Notes: generated from the letters alone by a model not told the origin. DNA of 64,000 nucleotides from Clostridiaceae bacterium (GCA_009911305.1 QXXC01000011.1:1-64000); one strand, 5' to 3'; shown: positions 16,015 to 25,892, counted from the stretch's first letter. Numbers and translations are program-made.

Positions 16015-16794
16015 ATGAGTGTTCAGTTGTTGGACAAAACCCGGAAGATCAATAAGTTGTTGCATAACAATCATTCGCACAAGGTTGTATTTAACGATAT
16101 CTGCGAGGTACTCAGCGAGATTTTGATATCGAATATTCTTGTGATCAGCAAGAAGGGCAAGGTATTGGGAGTCGCCATTCACCCCGGCATTGACGAGATA
16201 GAGGAGCTGATTGAGGACGAGGTGGGCGGCTATGTGGATCGTCTGCTGAATGAGCGGCTTTTAAGCGTTCTGTCCACAAAGGAGAATGTGAATCTGGCGA
16301 CCCTGGGCTTTGCGGAGGAGAATGTGCGCAAATATCAGGCGATCATTACTCCCATCGATATCTCAGGCGAGCGGCTGGGCACCCTGTTTATCTATAAATC
16401 CGACTCGCAGTACGATATTGACGACATCATACTGAGCGAATACGGGACGACGGTCGTGGGGCTGGAGATGATGCGCTCCGTGAATGAAGAAAACGCGGAG
16501 GAGACGAGGAAGATCCAGATCGTGAAATCCGCGATCAGCACGCTGTCGTTCTCGGAGCTGGAGGCGATCACACATATCTTTGATGAGCTGGAGGGCAATG
16601 AGGGAATCCTGGTTGCCAGCAAGATCGCCGATCGGGTAGGGATTACGAGATCGGTGATCGTGAATGCGCTTCGCAAGTTTGAGAGCGCGGGCGTGATTGA
16701 GTCGCGTTCCTCGGGGATGAAGGGGACGTATATCAAGGTGCTCAATGATGTGGTGTTTGATGAGCTGAAGGCGCTGAAGGCGGAGACGAAATAA
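16015..16794 (+). CDS. codY: GTP-sensing global regulator CodY
   Basis: A 259-residue regulator that represses amino-acid uptake, synthesis and stationary-phase genes when GTP and branched-chain amino acids are plentiful. The N-terminal GAF domain begins LLDKTRKINKLLHNN; the C-terminal winged helix-turn-helix is SKIADRVGITRSVIVNALRK followed by FESAGVIESRSSGMKGTYI, the most conserved part of the family. AAAGGAGG precedes the ATG. The gene follows topA as in many Clostridia. I looked for a clear CodY box (AATTTTCWGAAAATT) upstream and found only a poor partial match. Confidence 0.97.
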   Translation: MSVQLLDKTRKINKLLHNNHSHKVVFNDICEVLSEILISNILVISKKGKVLGVAIHPGIDEIEELIEDEVGGYVDRLLNERLLSVLSTKENVNLATLGFAEENVRKYQAIITPIDISGERLGTLFIYKSDSQYDIDDIILSEYGTTVVGLEMMRSVNEENAEETRKIQIVKSAISTLSFSELEAITHIFDELEGNEGILVASKIADRVGITRSVIVNALRKFESAGVIESRSSGMKGTYIKVLNDVVFDELKALKAETK

Positions 16795-16820
16795 GCGGGC
16801 CGGAGAGGTTTGTGATGTGA

Positions 16821-16857
16821 AAAGAGAGGGGATGCAGCCCCTTTCTTTTTATTTTTT
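16821..16857 (+). terminator. codY terminator
   Basis: AAAGAGAGGGG (16821-16831) pairs with CCCCTTTCTTT (16838-16848) with one mismatch, followed by a T-rich run. It ends the topA-codY block. Confidence 0.75.
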
Positions 16858-16892
16858 GGGGGAAACGGTTGTAGTTGATAGGGGGAGTCGTG

Positions 16893-17046
16893 AAAGGGCC
16901 GCCAGAGTCAGGTTCTATATCCATAAGGAACCCATAGAAAACCGCCGGCACTTAGCGAGGTCTTTTCGAGCTTAGTGTCCGCTGCGCTTTTCTCTGAGCG
17001 GAAGCGGGGTTTCTGTGGATATAGAACCTGGCTCTGGCGGCCCTTT
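16893..17046. repeat. 154-bp palindromic element, copy 2
   Basis: The inverted repeat ends are 31 bases (16893-16923 and 17016-17046) with one mismatch; outer bases AAAGGGCCGCCAGAG and CTCTGGCGGCCCTTT. The interior aligns with copy 1 at 9171-9310 with few changes. Two changes are compensatory: C9176/G9305 becomes A16906/T17033, and G9221/C9247 becomes A16950/T16976. The element fills the codY-glnA gap and lies between convergent genes. Confidence 0.85.
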
Positions 17047-17093
17047 GACGGCCCTTTCCCGGCCGTCAAAACACCTGAATCTGCTCAAAATCC

Positions 17094-19190
17094 CTACACA
17101 GAAAAGAGAAGCTTATCATAAGCCGGATAGGAGAGAAACGCATCCGGAATCAGCCGTTCCGCTTCGTCTGCATCTACCCGCATTTCATCCATCTTTTCCA
17201 GGACAGACCGGCAATAGCGCACCTTATCCATGGAATCCGGCATAGCGGCCGCTTCGGCAAGGGCCTTCTTTATCTCCTCTTTCTGCCCGGATATGGAGGC
17301 ATAGAGGCCGGACAGCGTATCGATGAGCGTCTCCTGCGCGGCGGTGGGGGCCTGGGGAACGAGGGACTTAACGGCGGAGGCGGTCTGTGCCAGCTCCTTT
17401 ATATAGGACAGCACAGAGGGCAGGAGGGCTTTATCCATCATGGAAACCATGGTTTTGGCCTCGATCTGGATGGTCTTTATATAGTTTTCCTGCATGATCT
17501 CATAGCGGGAGAAGAGCTCAGTCTCAGTAAATACCTGGTGTCCGGTAAAGAGCTTTATGTTCTTGGAGGCGATAAAGCAGGGGAACGCCTCGGCACAGCC
17601 CGGGAGATCGAAGAGGCCCCTTCTGTGCGCTTCCTCCACCCATTCATCCGTATAGCCGTTTCCGTTGAATACAATGCGGCGGTGCTGTTTGATGGTTTCC
17701 TTTAAGAGGATGTGGACTTCTGCCTCCAGCTTTTCTGAGGGAACCGTTTCGAGGCGGTCGGCGAACTGCTTGAGGCTTTCTGCTACGGCTGTGTTTAAGA
17801 CCACATTGGGACCCGATACGGAGAGTGCGGAGCCGGGCATGCGGAATTCAAATTTATTGCCGGTAAAGGCAAAGGGAGAGGTGCGGTTGCGGTCCGTGGT
17901 GTCCTTCACGAAGTGGGGGAATACCTGGGGGCCCGGCGTCATGGCGACCTCTTTCCTGGCCTCTGATTTCAGATCGTTTTCCACGATATCCAAAACAGCC
18001 GCCAGATCGTCGCCGATAAACATGGAGACAATGGCCGGCGGGGCTTCATTGCCGCCCAGGCGGTGATCGTTTCCGGCTGTGGCCACGGATACGCGCAGCA
18101 GATCGCCGTAGTCGTCAACTGCTTTCATGACAGCGGTCAGGAACAGGAGGAAGCGGAGGTTTTTGGCAGGCTCCCGGTCCGGATCCAGGAGGTTGATTCC
18201 CGTGTCCGTGGCAAGGGACCAGTTGTTGTGTTTTCCGCTTCCGTTGATCCCCTCAAACGGTTTTTCGTGGAGCAGGCACACAAGGCCGTGCCGCTCTGCC
18301 ACACGCTTCATGATCTCCATGGTGAGCTGGTTTGCGTCAACCGCGAGGTTGGTGGTGCTGTAGATCGTGGCGAGCTCGTGCTGGGCCGGAGCCACCTCAT
18401 TATGGCGGGTTTTAGCCGGAATCCCGAGCTTCCACAGCTCTTCGTCGAGCTCCTTCATAAAGGCCGACACGCGGGGGCGCAGGGAGCCGAAATAGTGATC
18501 GTCCATTTCCTGTCCCTTGGGCGCGGGCGCGCCGAACAGGGTCCGTCCGCAGAAGCGCAGATCCGCTCTCTGGAGGAAAAGCTCTTTATCGACGAGAAAA
18601 TATTCCTGCTCCGGGCCTACGGTGGGAAGAACGCGGGAGACATCCTCATTGCCGAACAGGCGCAGGACGCGCAGGGCCTGCCTGTTAATCGCCTCCATGG
18701 AGCGCAGAAGAGGCGTTTTCTTGTCGAGCGCCTCGCCGCTGTAGGAGCAGAAGGCGGTGGGGATGCAGAGCGTGCCGTCCTTGATAAAGGCCGGGGAAGT
18801 GGGATCCCAGGCGGTGTAGCCTCTGGCCTCAAAGGTGGCGCGCAGGCCGCCGGAGGGAAAGCTGGAGGCGTCAGGCTCGCCCTTTACAAGCTCTTTGCCG
18901 GAAAAGTCCATGATGACCTCGCCTCTTCCGACAGGGTTAATAAAGCTGTCATGTTTTTCCGCCGTGATCCCGGTCATGGGCTGAAACCAGTGCGTGAAAT
19001 GAGTGGCCCCGTTTTCCACGGCCCACTCCTTCATGGCGACCGCCACGGCATTGGCTACGTCGAGCTCCAGATGGCTCCCGGAGTCGATGGTCTTGCAGAG
19101 CGCCTTGTAGACGTCGCGCGGCAGCCTGCTCTTCATCGCCCGGTCGTTAAAGACAAGGCTTCCGTACAGTTCAGGGATATTCTTTTTCAT
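17094..19190 (-). CDS. glnN: Glutamine synthetase type III (GSIII)
   Basis: A 698-residue ATP-dependent enzyme joining ammonia to glutamate; type III is the long dodecameric form found in Bacteroides, Clostridia and cyanobacteria. Motifs include [20 protein letters not shown], the [15 protein letters not shown] loop and ENNWS-type substrate residues ([10 protein letters not shown]). The start is set at the ATG ending at 19190, because GAAAGGAG lies 8 bases before it; an ATG two codons earlier is too close to that site, and the remaining upstream frame is not protein-like. It lies 222 bases after glmS and a terminator, so it probably has its own promoter. Confidence 0.96.
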   Translation of the reverse strand: MKKNIPELYGSLVFNDRAMKSRLPRDVYKALCKTIDSGSHLELDVANAVAVAMKEWAVENGATHFTHWFQPMTGITAEKHDSFINPVGRGEVIMDFSGKELVKGEPDASSFPSGGLRATFEARGYTAWDPTSPAFIKDGTLCIPTAFCSYSGEALDKKTPLLRSMEAINRQALRVLRLFGNEDVSRVLPTVGPEQEYFLVDKELFLQRADLRFCGRTLFGAPAPKGQEMDDHYFGSLRPRVSAFMKELDEELWKLGIPAKTRHNEVAPAQHELATIYSTTNLAVDANQLTMEIMKRVAERHGLVCLLHEKPFEGINGSGKHNNWSLATDTGINLLDPDREPAKNLRFLLFLTAVMKAVDDYGDLLRVSVATAGNDHRLGGNEAPPAIVSMFIGDDLAAVLDIVENDLKSEARKEVAMTPGPQVFPHFVKDTTDRNRTSPFAFTGNKFEFRMPGSALSVSGPNVVLNTAVAESLKQFADRLETVPSEKLEAEVHILLKETIKQHRRIVFNGNGYTDEWVEEAHRRGLFDLPGCAEAFPCFIASKNIKLFTGHQVFTETELFSRYEIMQENYIKTIQIEAKTMVSMMDKALLPSVLSYIKELAQTASAVKSLVPQAPTAAQETLIDTLSGLYASISGQKEEIKKALAEAAAMPDSMDKVRYCRSVLEKMDEMRVDADEAERLIPDAFLSYPAYDKLLFSV

Positions 19191-19325
19191 AATCATGTCT
19201 CCTTTCAGATAAGGCGTAACGGTTCGGATCACCGCAACGGTTACAACAGAACAACAACAGCAGGAAAAACGAAAGCTGAAATATGAAAAAACAGTTAAAA
19301 CCGGCAAAACCAGCCGGTAAAAACC

Positions 19326-19362
19326 AAAAAAGGGCGTTTCGGCCGTAGCCGAAGCGCCCTTG
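19326..19362 (-). terminator. glmS terminator
   Basis: On the minus strand GGGCGCTTCGGC pairs with GCCGAAACGCCC (one mismatch), followed by TTTTTT. It starts about 50 bases after the glmS stop. The plus strand side is also T-rich, but no plus gene ends here. Confidence 0.8.
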
Positions 19363-19412
19363 CTTTCTTTTTATGAATAGTATACACGAAAAATGATAAA
19401 TGTCAATCTTTT

Positions 19413-21245
19413 TTATTCCACTGTTACGGATTTCGCGAGGTTTCTCGGCTTATCGACATCCAGGCCGCGGCCTAAGGAGACGTAATAGGCGAAGAGCTGC
19501 AGCGGGAGAATCGCCAGGGAGCCGGCGAAGTAGCGGTTGGTTTTCGGGATATAGACCGTGAAATCCGATACCTTCTCGATATCGCGGTTATCCTCGCTGG
19601 TGAGCGCCATGACAAACGCGCCGCGCGTTTTGACTTCCTCGATGTTACTGACCGTCTTGGGGTACAGCGCCTCCTGGGTGGAGATGGCCACAACCAGGGT
19701 GCCCTCCTCGATGAGGGAGATGGTTCCGTGCTTGAGCTCCCCGGCGGCGTAGGCCTCGGAGTGGATGTAGGAAATCTCCTTGAGCTTGAGGGAGCCTTCC
19801 AGGGAAATGGCATAGTCCACGCCCCGCCCGATGAAGAAAATGTGATCCGCGGCCAGATAGCGGTTGGCAAAGCGCTGGATCTGCTGGCGGTCCTTTAAGA
19901 TCGCCTCCATCTGCTCCGGAAGACGTTTTAAATCGTTAAGGAGCGCCTGATAGCTGTCCCGGGACATAGCGCCGCGCGCGAGGCCGAATTTCAGGGCCAG
20001 GAGGTAAAAGGCGGCGAGCTGGGCGCTGTAGGCCTTGGTGGTCGCGACCGAGATCTCCGGCCCGGCCCAGGTGTACATCACATTATCCGCCTCCCTGGCA
20101 ATGGAGCTGCCCACCACGTTGACGATGCCGAGCACCTTCTGGCCGTTTGCCCTTGATTCGCGCAGCGCGGCCAGGGAATCCGCCGTCTCGCCGGACTGGC
20201 TGACGATGATCACCAGGGTGTTGCGGTCAAAAATCGGATCGCGGTAGCGGTATTCAGAGGCCAGATCCACCTCCACGGGCACGCGGGCCAGCCCCTCAAA
20301 GATATATTTTGCCATCACTCCGGTGTGGTAGGCTGAGCCGCAGGCCACGATCATGATCTTACCGACACGGCAGATCTCCTCGTCTGTCATGCCCAGCTCC
20401 TCGATCACGATTTCATTTTCATGAATGCGCGGGCTGATGGTATCGCGGATGGCCGCTGGCTGCTCGTACACTTCTTTTAAGAAAAAGTGCTCGTACCCGC
20501 CTTTTTCCGCCGCATTGATATCCCAGTCGATGCGCGCCGGCGTTTTTTCGAGCAGTTCCTCGTCCACGTTGTAGAATTTGATCTCATTGCGGGAGAGCAC
20601 GGCGATCTCCTCATTGTTCATATAAAACACATCGCGCGTGTACTGCAGGATGGCCGGGACGTCGGAGGCGATGAAATTGCCCTCCGGGCTCTGGCCGACG
20701 ATCAGGGGGCTGTCCTTGCGCGCGGAAAAGATCTGCCCCGGGTAATCCTTAAAGAGGATGCCGAGCGCATAGGAGCCCTCTACCTTCTGCATCACCCGGG
20801 TCAGGGCTTCCAGGGGATTCTGATACTTGCGGTAGTAGCGATCCAGCAGATGGGCGAGGACCTCGGTATCGGTTTCGGATACGAATTCATAGCCGCGCCG
20901 GATGAGATCCTGCTTGAGGGCGCTGTAATTTTCGATAATGCCGTTGTGCACCACAATGATGGAGCGATCGCTGTTAAAATGCGGGTGGGCGTTCGTATCC
21001 GAGGGGCTTCCGTGCGTGGCCCACCGGGTATGTCCGATTCCAATCGTCCCGGGAAGCGTAAGGCCGCCGTCCGTCAGCTCCTTTAAACGCGCAAGGCGTC
21101 CCGACACCTTTTCCATCCTGATTTTTGCTCCGTCATAGACCGCGACGCCCGCTGAATCATAGCCGCGGTACTCGAGCTTGGTCAGTCCGTTTAAAAGGAT
21201 CGGGGCCGCCTGCTCATCGCCGATGTAGCCAACAATTCCACACAT
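19413..21245 (-). CDS. glmS: Glutamine-fructose-6-phosphate aminotransferase (isomerizing)
   Basis: A 610-residue enzyme making glucosamine-6-phosphate from fructose-6-phosphate and glutamine, the first step to UDP-GlcNAc and peptidoglycan. The catalytic Cys is right after Met (MCGIVGYIG); the glutaminase half includes GHTRWATHG and the two SIS sugar-isomerase domains include VACGSAYHTG and the family C terminus PRNLAKSVTVE. GGAGGAAAATTT precedes the ATG. The leader was inspected for a glmS ribozyme and none was apparent. Monocistronic, with a strong promoter. Confidence 0.98.
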   Translation of the reverse strand: MCGIVGYIGDEQAAPILLNGLTKLEYRGYDSAGVAVYDGAKIRMEKVSGRLARLKELTDGGLTLPGTIGIGHTRWATHGSPSDTNAHPHFNSDRSIIVVHNGIIENYSALKQDLIRRGYEFVSETDTEVLAHLLDRYYRKYQNPLEALTRVMQKVEGSYALGILFKDYPGQIFSARKDSPLIVGQSPEGNFIASDVPAILQYTRDVFYMNNEEIAVLSRNEIKFYNVDEELLEKTPARIDWDINAAEKGGYEHFFLKEVYEQPAAIRDTISPRIHENEIVIEELGMTDEEICRVGKIMIVACGSAYHTGVMAKYIFEGLARVPVEVDLASEYRYRDPIFDRNTLVIIVSQSGETADSLAALRESRANGQKVLGIVNVVGSSIAREADNVMYTWAGPEISVATTKAYSAQLAAFYLLALKFGLARGAMSRDSYQALLNDLKRLPEQMEAILKDRQQIQRFANRYLAADHIFFIGRGVDYAISLEGSLKLKEISYIHSEAYAAGELKHGTISLIEEGTLVVAISTQEALYPKTVSNIEEVKTRGAFVMALTSEDNRDIEKVSDFTVYIPKTNRYFAGSLAILPLQLFAYYVSLGRGLDVDKPRNLAKSVTVE

Positions 21246-21317
21246 AAATTTTCCTCCGTTTTATCAAATCGATTAAAGAAATGTTATTAGAACTATAAAA
21301 AATATTGATACAGGTAC

Positions 21318-21345
21318 ATTATATTCGCGGTTTTTGTATTGTCAA
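21318..21345 (-). promoter_or_regulatory. glmS promoter
   Basis: On the minus strand TTGACA (21345-21340) and TATAAT (21323-21318), both perfect consensus hexamers, are separated by 16 bases. This lies about 73 bases before the glmS start codon. Confidence 0.8.
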
Positions 21346-21661
21346 CGCTTTTAAAGAAAAATTAAAACTTATTTATCCGTAACAAGTTCAGACGGCGACG
21401 GAATCTATTAAGATGTATGTGATTGTGAGGGGGCCCCGGCTGCGTTATCAGCGGGCCTGGAAGGAGTCTTATGTTACCCGTTTTTTCGGTTTGCCTCTTT
21501 TTATTTTTTGTAAAATCCGGTATAATAACATATTCGTATAAGCGAGTCGGGAGAAATGACGGAAAGGAGGAAACGTGCAGGCGGAAGAGGGAGAAAAAGC
21601 CTGCATATAGTAATATGAATGCGTGGATGGCCATTGCCAATCAAATCATGGAGGAGAGAGA

Positions 21662-22654
21662 ATGAAATTCATTGACCTGCACTGTGATACCATATCAGCG
21701 ATCTGCGAGTCCGGGAGGGCGGGCCGCGCGCGGCTTCTGCGCCGCAATGAGGGCCATGTGGATATTGAGCGCTTAAAGCAGGGCGGCTGCCTTGCCCAGA
21801 GCTTTGCCCTGTTTACAAATATCAGGAAAGAGCCTGACCCGTATACATACGTCTCAGAGCTTCTGGGCGTGTTTGAGGAGGAGATGGAGCGGAATGCGGA
21901 TGAGATAAAACCGGCCCTGACGGTTCAGGATCTGAGGGAGCAGGAAAAAAAAGGCGGCATGTCCGCTGTCCTGACCATTGAGGAAGGGGCGGCCTGCAGG
22001 GGAAGCACAGATATTTTGCAGCAATTTTACGAAAAAGGCGTCCGCATGCTGACCCTGACCTGGAACTATGAGAACGAGCTGGGCTATCCCAACCGCATAG
22101 ACTGGGGCAGCGGCCGCTGCGCCCCGGAGACGGAGAGGGGATTAAAGCCAAAGGGCGTCGAATTCATTGAGCGGATGGAAGAGCTGGGGATGGCGGCAGA
22201 CGTCTCCCATCTGGGAGACGCGGGTTTCTGGGATGTCGTAAAAACCGCGAAAAAGCCCTTTGCCGCCAGTCATTCCAACGCCCGCGCCATAGCGCCGCAT
22301 GTGCGGAATTTAAGCGATGATATGATACGCGCCCTTTCTGAGCGCGGCGGCGTGATGGGGATCAACTTCTGCCCCGCCTTTCTGAGCGAGGCCGAGAATC
22401 AGAAAAAGCAGGGCGCAAAAAGCCGTATCTCTGACATGGCGCGCCATATCCGCCATATCCGCAATGTCGGCGGGATCGACTGCCTGGCCCTTGGCTCTGA
22501 TTTTGACGGAATTCCCGGCGAGCTGGAGCTGAACTCCCCGGCGGCCATGCCGCTTTTAGAGGAAGAGCTGCGCCGGCAGGGCTTTAAGGAGGAGGAGATC
22601 GAAAAGATATTCTGGAAAAACGCGCTGCGCTTCTTTGAGGATGTATGGAGGTAA
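21662..22654 (+). CDS. Membrane-dipeptidase-like zinc hydrolase (peptidase M19)
   Basis: A 330-residue member of the renal dipeptidase family, which hydrolyses dipeptides including some with D-residues. The metal ligands are visible: DLHCDT at the N terminus, the Glu in TIEEGAA, DVSHLGD and AASHSNARA, with GSDFDGIP near the end. No signal peptide, so a cytoplasmic peptide-scavenging role is likely. The ATG at 21662 follows GGAGGAGAGA; the in-frame start 39 bases upstream has no ribosome site. It stands before the ABC transporter but has a separate promoter after it. Confidence 0.9.
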   Translation: MKFIDLHCDTISAICESGRAGRARLLRRNEGHVDIERLKQGGCLAQSFALFTNIRKEPDPYTYVSELLGVFEEEMERNADEIKPALTVQDLREQEKKGGMSAVLTIEEGAACRGSTDILQQFYEKGVRMLTLTWNYENELGYPNRIDWGSGRCAPETERGLKPKGVEFIERMEELGMAADVSHLGDAGFWDVVKTAKKPFAASHSNARAIAPHVRNLSDDMIRALSERGGVMGINFCPAFLSEAENQKKQGAKSRISDMARHIRHIRNVGGIDCLALGSDFDGIPGELELNSPAAMPLLEEELRRQGFKEEEIEKIFWKNALRFFEDVWR

Positions 22655-22744
22655 GGGAAGGCTCGTTCCTGACATGCGGATATACACCGCGACAGGCGCA
22701 AATACTTTAACGCGTTGAATTTATGTAAATTTAAAGAAATAAAA

Positions 22745-22773
22745 TTGACTCCGCTTTAAAATTGTAGTATGAT
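22745..22773 (+). promoter_or_regulatory. Promoter of the ABC transporter operon
   Basis: TTGACT (22745-22750) and TATGAT (22768-22773) with a 17-base spacer, about 75 bases before the lipoprotein gene. Confidence 0.75.
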
Positions 22774-22848
22774 AAAAACTAATTCGGCCGCCCTCTGCAG
22801 CAGGGGGAATTTACAGGGCCGGAATACCAGACAGGAGGAGTGAATTTT

Positions 22849-23892
22849 ATGAAGAAGAACAGATGGATGGCATGGCTCCTTGCCGGAGCGATGGCCGCGT
22901 CAATGGCCGCATGCGGCGGCAAGGCAGAGCCCGCGGCGACGGACGCCCCGGAGACAGAGGCAGCCGCGCAGACGGAAGCGGCCGGCGGGACAGAGGCGGG
23001 CGCAGAGGATGCGAAGACCGCGGACGGGACTACCTACAAGATCGGTGTGATCCAGCTCGTGCAGCACGCCGCTCTTGACAATGCGAACAAAGGGTTTGTG
23101 GACGCGCTTGACGACGCCGGGCTTTCGTATGAGATTGATCAGCAGAACGCGGCCGGAGAGCAGTCTACATGCCAGACCATTGCGGAGACGCTGGTGAATA
23201 ACAATAGTGACCTGATTTTTGCCATCGCGACCCCGGCCGCCCAGGCTGTGGCGGGCGTGACGGATACGATCCCCATCCTGGTAAGCGCTGTGACGGATCC
23301 GGCTGCTTCGGGCCTGGTGGAGAGCAACGAAACGCCGAACTGCAACGTATCCGGCACCTCGGATCTGACGCCGGTGAAGGAGCAGATTGACTTAATGCAG
23401 CGGCTCCTGCCGGAGGTAAAGACCGTGGGCCTTATCTATAACGCAGGCGAGGCGAACTCTATGATCCAGATTGATATGGCAAAGGAAGCGCTGGAAACAG
23501 CGGGGATCGCATATAAGGATTATACTATATCCAGCTCGAATGAGATCCAGACCGTGGTAGAGTCCATGGTCGGAAATGTGGACTGCATCTACGCGCCCAC
23601 GGACAACATGGTGGCAGCCGGCATGGCGACGGTAACGATGGTCGCAACGGAGAATAAGATTCCGGTTGTCTGCGGTGAGGAAGGCATGGTAGACGCAGGC
23701 GGACTTGTTACATACGGGATTGATTACTATCAGCTCGGCTACATGGCAGGGCAGCAGGCAGTTGAGATCCTGACCAACGGCGCGGATATTTCCACAATGC
23801 CCATCGGTTATCTGGACGCTTCCAAGTGTACGCTCAAGGTGAATCAGGAAACGGCGGACGCGCTGGGAATCGACGTGTCCGGACTGGAGTAG
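22849..23892 (+). CDS. ABC transporter substrate-binding lipoprotein, TrpX-like
   Basis: A 347-residue lipoprotein: basic start MKKNRW, hydrophobic core, lipobox MAAC, then a disordered Ala/Glu/Thr linker (about residues 25-60). The rest fits the ABC substrate-binding family PF04392, with KIGVIQLVQHAALDNANKGF, TPAAQAV and TSDLTPVKEQIDLMQRLLP. In streptococci this family feeds tryptophan or other aromatic amino acids to TrpYZ. GGAGGAG sits 8 bases before the ATG at 22849; a GTG three codons earlier is less well placed. First of three genes with a matching permease and ATPase. The substrate is inferred only from family. Confidence 0.88.
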   Translation: MKKNRWMAWLLAGAMAASMAACGGKAEPAATDAPETEAAAQTEAAGGTEAGAEDAKTADGTTYKIGVIQLVQHAALDNANKGFVDALDDAGLSYEIDQQNAAGEQSTCQTIAETLVNNNSDLIFAIATPAAQAVAGVTDTIPILVSAVTDPAASGLVESNETPNCNVSGTSDLTPVKEQIDLMQRLLPEVKTVGLIYNAGEANSMIQIDMAKEALETAGIAYKDYTISSSNEIQTVVESMVGNVDCIYAPTDNMVAAGMATVTMVATENKIPVVCGEEGMVDAGGLVTYGIDYYQLGYMAGQQAVEILTNGADISTMPIGYLDASKCTLKVNQETADALGIDVSGLE

Positions 23893-23959
23893 GCAGGCTG
23901 CCGGAAGCGCTTTTGTGCTGCCGGACACGGTATAGTTTGGTTAAGGGGCTTTTGCAAAA

Positions 23960-23988
23960 CGGCGGCCTGCGCGCTTCGCAGGCCGCCG
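23960..23988 (+). promoter_or_regulatory. Intercistronic GC hairpin
   Basis: A 12-base perfect stem, CGGCGGCCTGCG with CGCAGGCCGCCG and a 5-base loop, lies between the binding-protein gene and the permease gene. No T-tract follows. Such hairpins often stabilise the upstream message so the binding protein is made in excess; that role is inferred. Confidence 0.6.
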
Positions 23989-24091
23989 GGTCTGCGAAGG
24001 CTCCTTACTGTATGTACTTAAAGGCCGTGATGGCGCCGTCGGCATGCGAGCGGCGGGTATTCAGGAAAAAAGGTATTGGAGGAGATAGTGG

Positions 24092-25015
24092 ATGGAAGGT
24101 TTATTGGCTTCCCTCCAGGGCGCGGTCGGGCAGGGCGTCCTGTGGGGAATTATGGTTCTTGGAGTTTATATTACGTTCCGTTTGATGGATATTGCTGATT
24201 TGACGGTTGACGGAAGTTTTGCGCTGGGGGCCTGCGTGTGCGCGGTTCTGGTTGTAAACAAAGGGGCGGATCCACTCGCGGCCCTGTTTGCGGCGACATT
24301 TGCGGGAATGCTTTCCGGGGCGGCGACGGGGATTCTCCACACTGTCTTTGAGATACCGGCCATCCTGGCAGGTATCCTGACGCAGATTTCCCTGTGGTCC
24401 ATCAATCTGCGGATCATGGGCGGGAAGAGCAATCTCCCCCTTCTGAAGGTGCAGACCTTAATCAGCGGCTTTGTGGATCAGACAGGCCTGACGCAGGCGC
24501 AGGCATCCATGATCATCGGCATTCTGGTGGCGGCGATTGTGATCGCTTTTCTCTACTGGTTTTTCGGCACGGAGATCGGAAGCGCGATGCGGGCCACAGG
24601 CAATAATGAGGATATGGTCCGCGCGCTGGGCGTGAATACAAAGATGACCAAGCTTCTGGCCCTGATGCTCAGCAACGGCCTGGTGGGGCTTTCCGGAGCC
24701 CTGGTCTGCCAGAGCCAGAAATACGGCGATGTGGGAAGCGGCACCGGCGCTATCGTGATCGGCCTGGCCTCGATCGTGATCGGCGAGGTTTTGTTGGGAA
24801 AGCTCCTGTCCTTCTACTGGAAACTGATTTCGGTTGTGGTGGGATCCGTTATTTATTTTGCCATCCGGGCCCTGGTGCTGCGCATGGGCATGAATCCAAA
24901 TGACATGAAGCTGCTGTCCGCCATTATCGTAGCCCTGGCGCTGTGCGTTCCGGTGGTTCTTTCCAGATACCGGCTGGCCAGGGAGTATACAGAAGGGGGA
25001 GAGGAAGAATGCTGA
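24092..25015 (+). CDS. ABC transporter permease, TrpY-like
   Basis: A 307-residue polytopic membrane protein with about eight to nine hydrophobic helices and the branched-chain/ribose permease layout. Conserved segments include RLMDIADLTVDGSFALGA, GSAMRATGNNEDMVRALGVN (the cytoplasmic coupling loop) and GLVGLSGALVCQSQKYGD. Together with the lipoprotein upstream and the ATPase downstream it forms a high-affinity importer. GGAGGAGAT precedes the ATG. It overlaps the ATPase gene by 7 bases. Confidence 0.92.
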   Translation: MEGLLASLQGAVGQGVLWGIMVLGVYITFRLMDIADLTVDGSFALGACVCAVLVVNKGADPLAALFAATFAGMLSGAATGILHTVFEIPAILAGILTQISLWSINLRIMGGKSNLPLLKVQTLISGFVDQTGLTQAQASMIIGILVAAIVIAFLYWFFGTEIGSAMRATGNNEDMVRALGVNTKMTKLLALMLSNGLVGLSGALVCQSQKYGDVGSGTGAIVIGLASIVIGEVLLGKLLSFYWKLISVVVGSVIYFAIRALVLRMGMNPNDMKLLSAIIVALALCVPVVLSRYRLAREYTEGGEEEC

Positions 25016-25806
25016 CCATAACGAATGTGAAAAAGACCTTCAATAAAGGGACCATCAATGAGAAAAAGGCCTTAAACGGCATTAACCTGCACTTAAGCCC
25101 CGGCGATTTCGTGACCATCATCGGCGGCAACGGGGCCGGAAAATCCACGATGCTGAATATGATCGCAGGCGTATACCCCATTGACAGCGGGAAGATCGTC
25201 ATTGACGGGGTCAATATTTCGCGCGAGCCGGAATACAGACGGGCCAGGTATATCGGCCGCGTTTTCCAGGATCCGATGCGCGGAACGGCGGCCAATATGG
25301 AGATCCAGGAAAACCTGGCCATGGCGCTGCGGCGCGGGAAAATGCGCACCTTAAGCTGGGGCATTAAGGGCAATGAAAAAGACTATTACCGCGAGGCGCT
25401 CGCTCAGCTTGATCTGGGCCTGCAGACGCGCATGACGAGCAAGGTGGGACTCTTATCCGGCGGCCAGAGGCAGGCGCTGACGCTTCTGATGGCCACGCTG
25501 CAAAAGCCAAAGCTTCTGCTTCTCGACGAGCATACGGCGGCCCTGGATCCGAAGACGGCGAAGAAGGTGCTTGATCTGACCGCGAAGATCGTCACGGAGC
25601 AGAGCCTGACGGCCCTGATGGTGACGCACAATATGAAGGACGCCATCCAGATCGGAAACCGCCTGATCATGATGCATGAGGGGCGCATTATCTTTGATAT
25701 AGCGGGTGAGGAGAAGAAAAAGCTTAAGGTAGAGGATCTGCTCCGGAAGTTTGAGACGGCCAGCGGCGAGGAGTTTGCAAATGACCGCATGATGCTGGCA
25801 AAATAG
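25009..25806 (+). CDS. ABC transporter ATP-binding protein, TrpZ-like
   Basis: A 265-residue ATPase driving the importer above. Walker A is GGNGAGKST, the signature is LLSGGQRQA, Walker B is LLLLDEHTAALD and the switch histidine follows in VTHNMKD. The ATG at 25009 overlaps the permease stop (ATGCTGA), implying translational coupling; a longer in-frame start lies inside the permease and is rejected. Confidence 0.93.
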   Translation: MLTITNVKKTFNKGTINEKKALNGINLHLSPGDFVTIIGGNGAGKSTMLNMIAGVYPIDSGKIVIDGVNISREPEYRRARYIGRVFQDPMRGTAANMEIQENLAMALRRGKMRTLSWGIKGNEKDYYREALAQLDLGLQTRMTSKVGLLSGGQRQALTLLMATLQKPKLLLLDEHTAALDPKTAKKVLDLTAKIVTEQSLTALMVTHNMKDAIQIGNRLIMMHEGRIIFDIAGEEKKKLKVEDLLRKFETASGEEFANDRMMLAK

Positions 25807-25846
25807 CCCGGCGGCGGGGAAAGCAGGACCGCCGTCCACAGGAATG

Positions 25847-25892
25847 AAAAGCACGGATGACGCATGCGTTATGCAGCGGCTCCGTGCTTTTT
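25847..25892 (+). terminator. Terminator of the ABC operon
   Basis: AAAAGCACGGA (25847-25857) pairs with TCCGTGCTTTT (25881-25891), followed by T. A smaller GCATGCGTTATGC stem lies inside the loop. Confidence 0.8.

Noticed and set aside
16742-17245. Frames reading MDIEP(D/G)SGGP across the second palindromic element
   Set aside because: Both come from the inverted ends of the repeat, in opposite directions; not genes.
18063-19286. 407-codon plus-strand frame opposite the glutamine synthetase gene
   Set aside because: It mirrors a well-identified gene on the other strand, has no ribosome site and shows no domain; a GC-rich antisense shadow.
21246-21480. glmS ribozyme in the glmS leader
   Set aside because: The leader is short and AT-rich between promoter and start, without the conserved ribozyme core.
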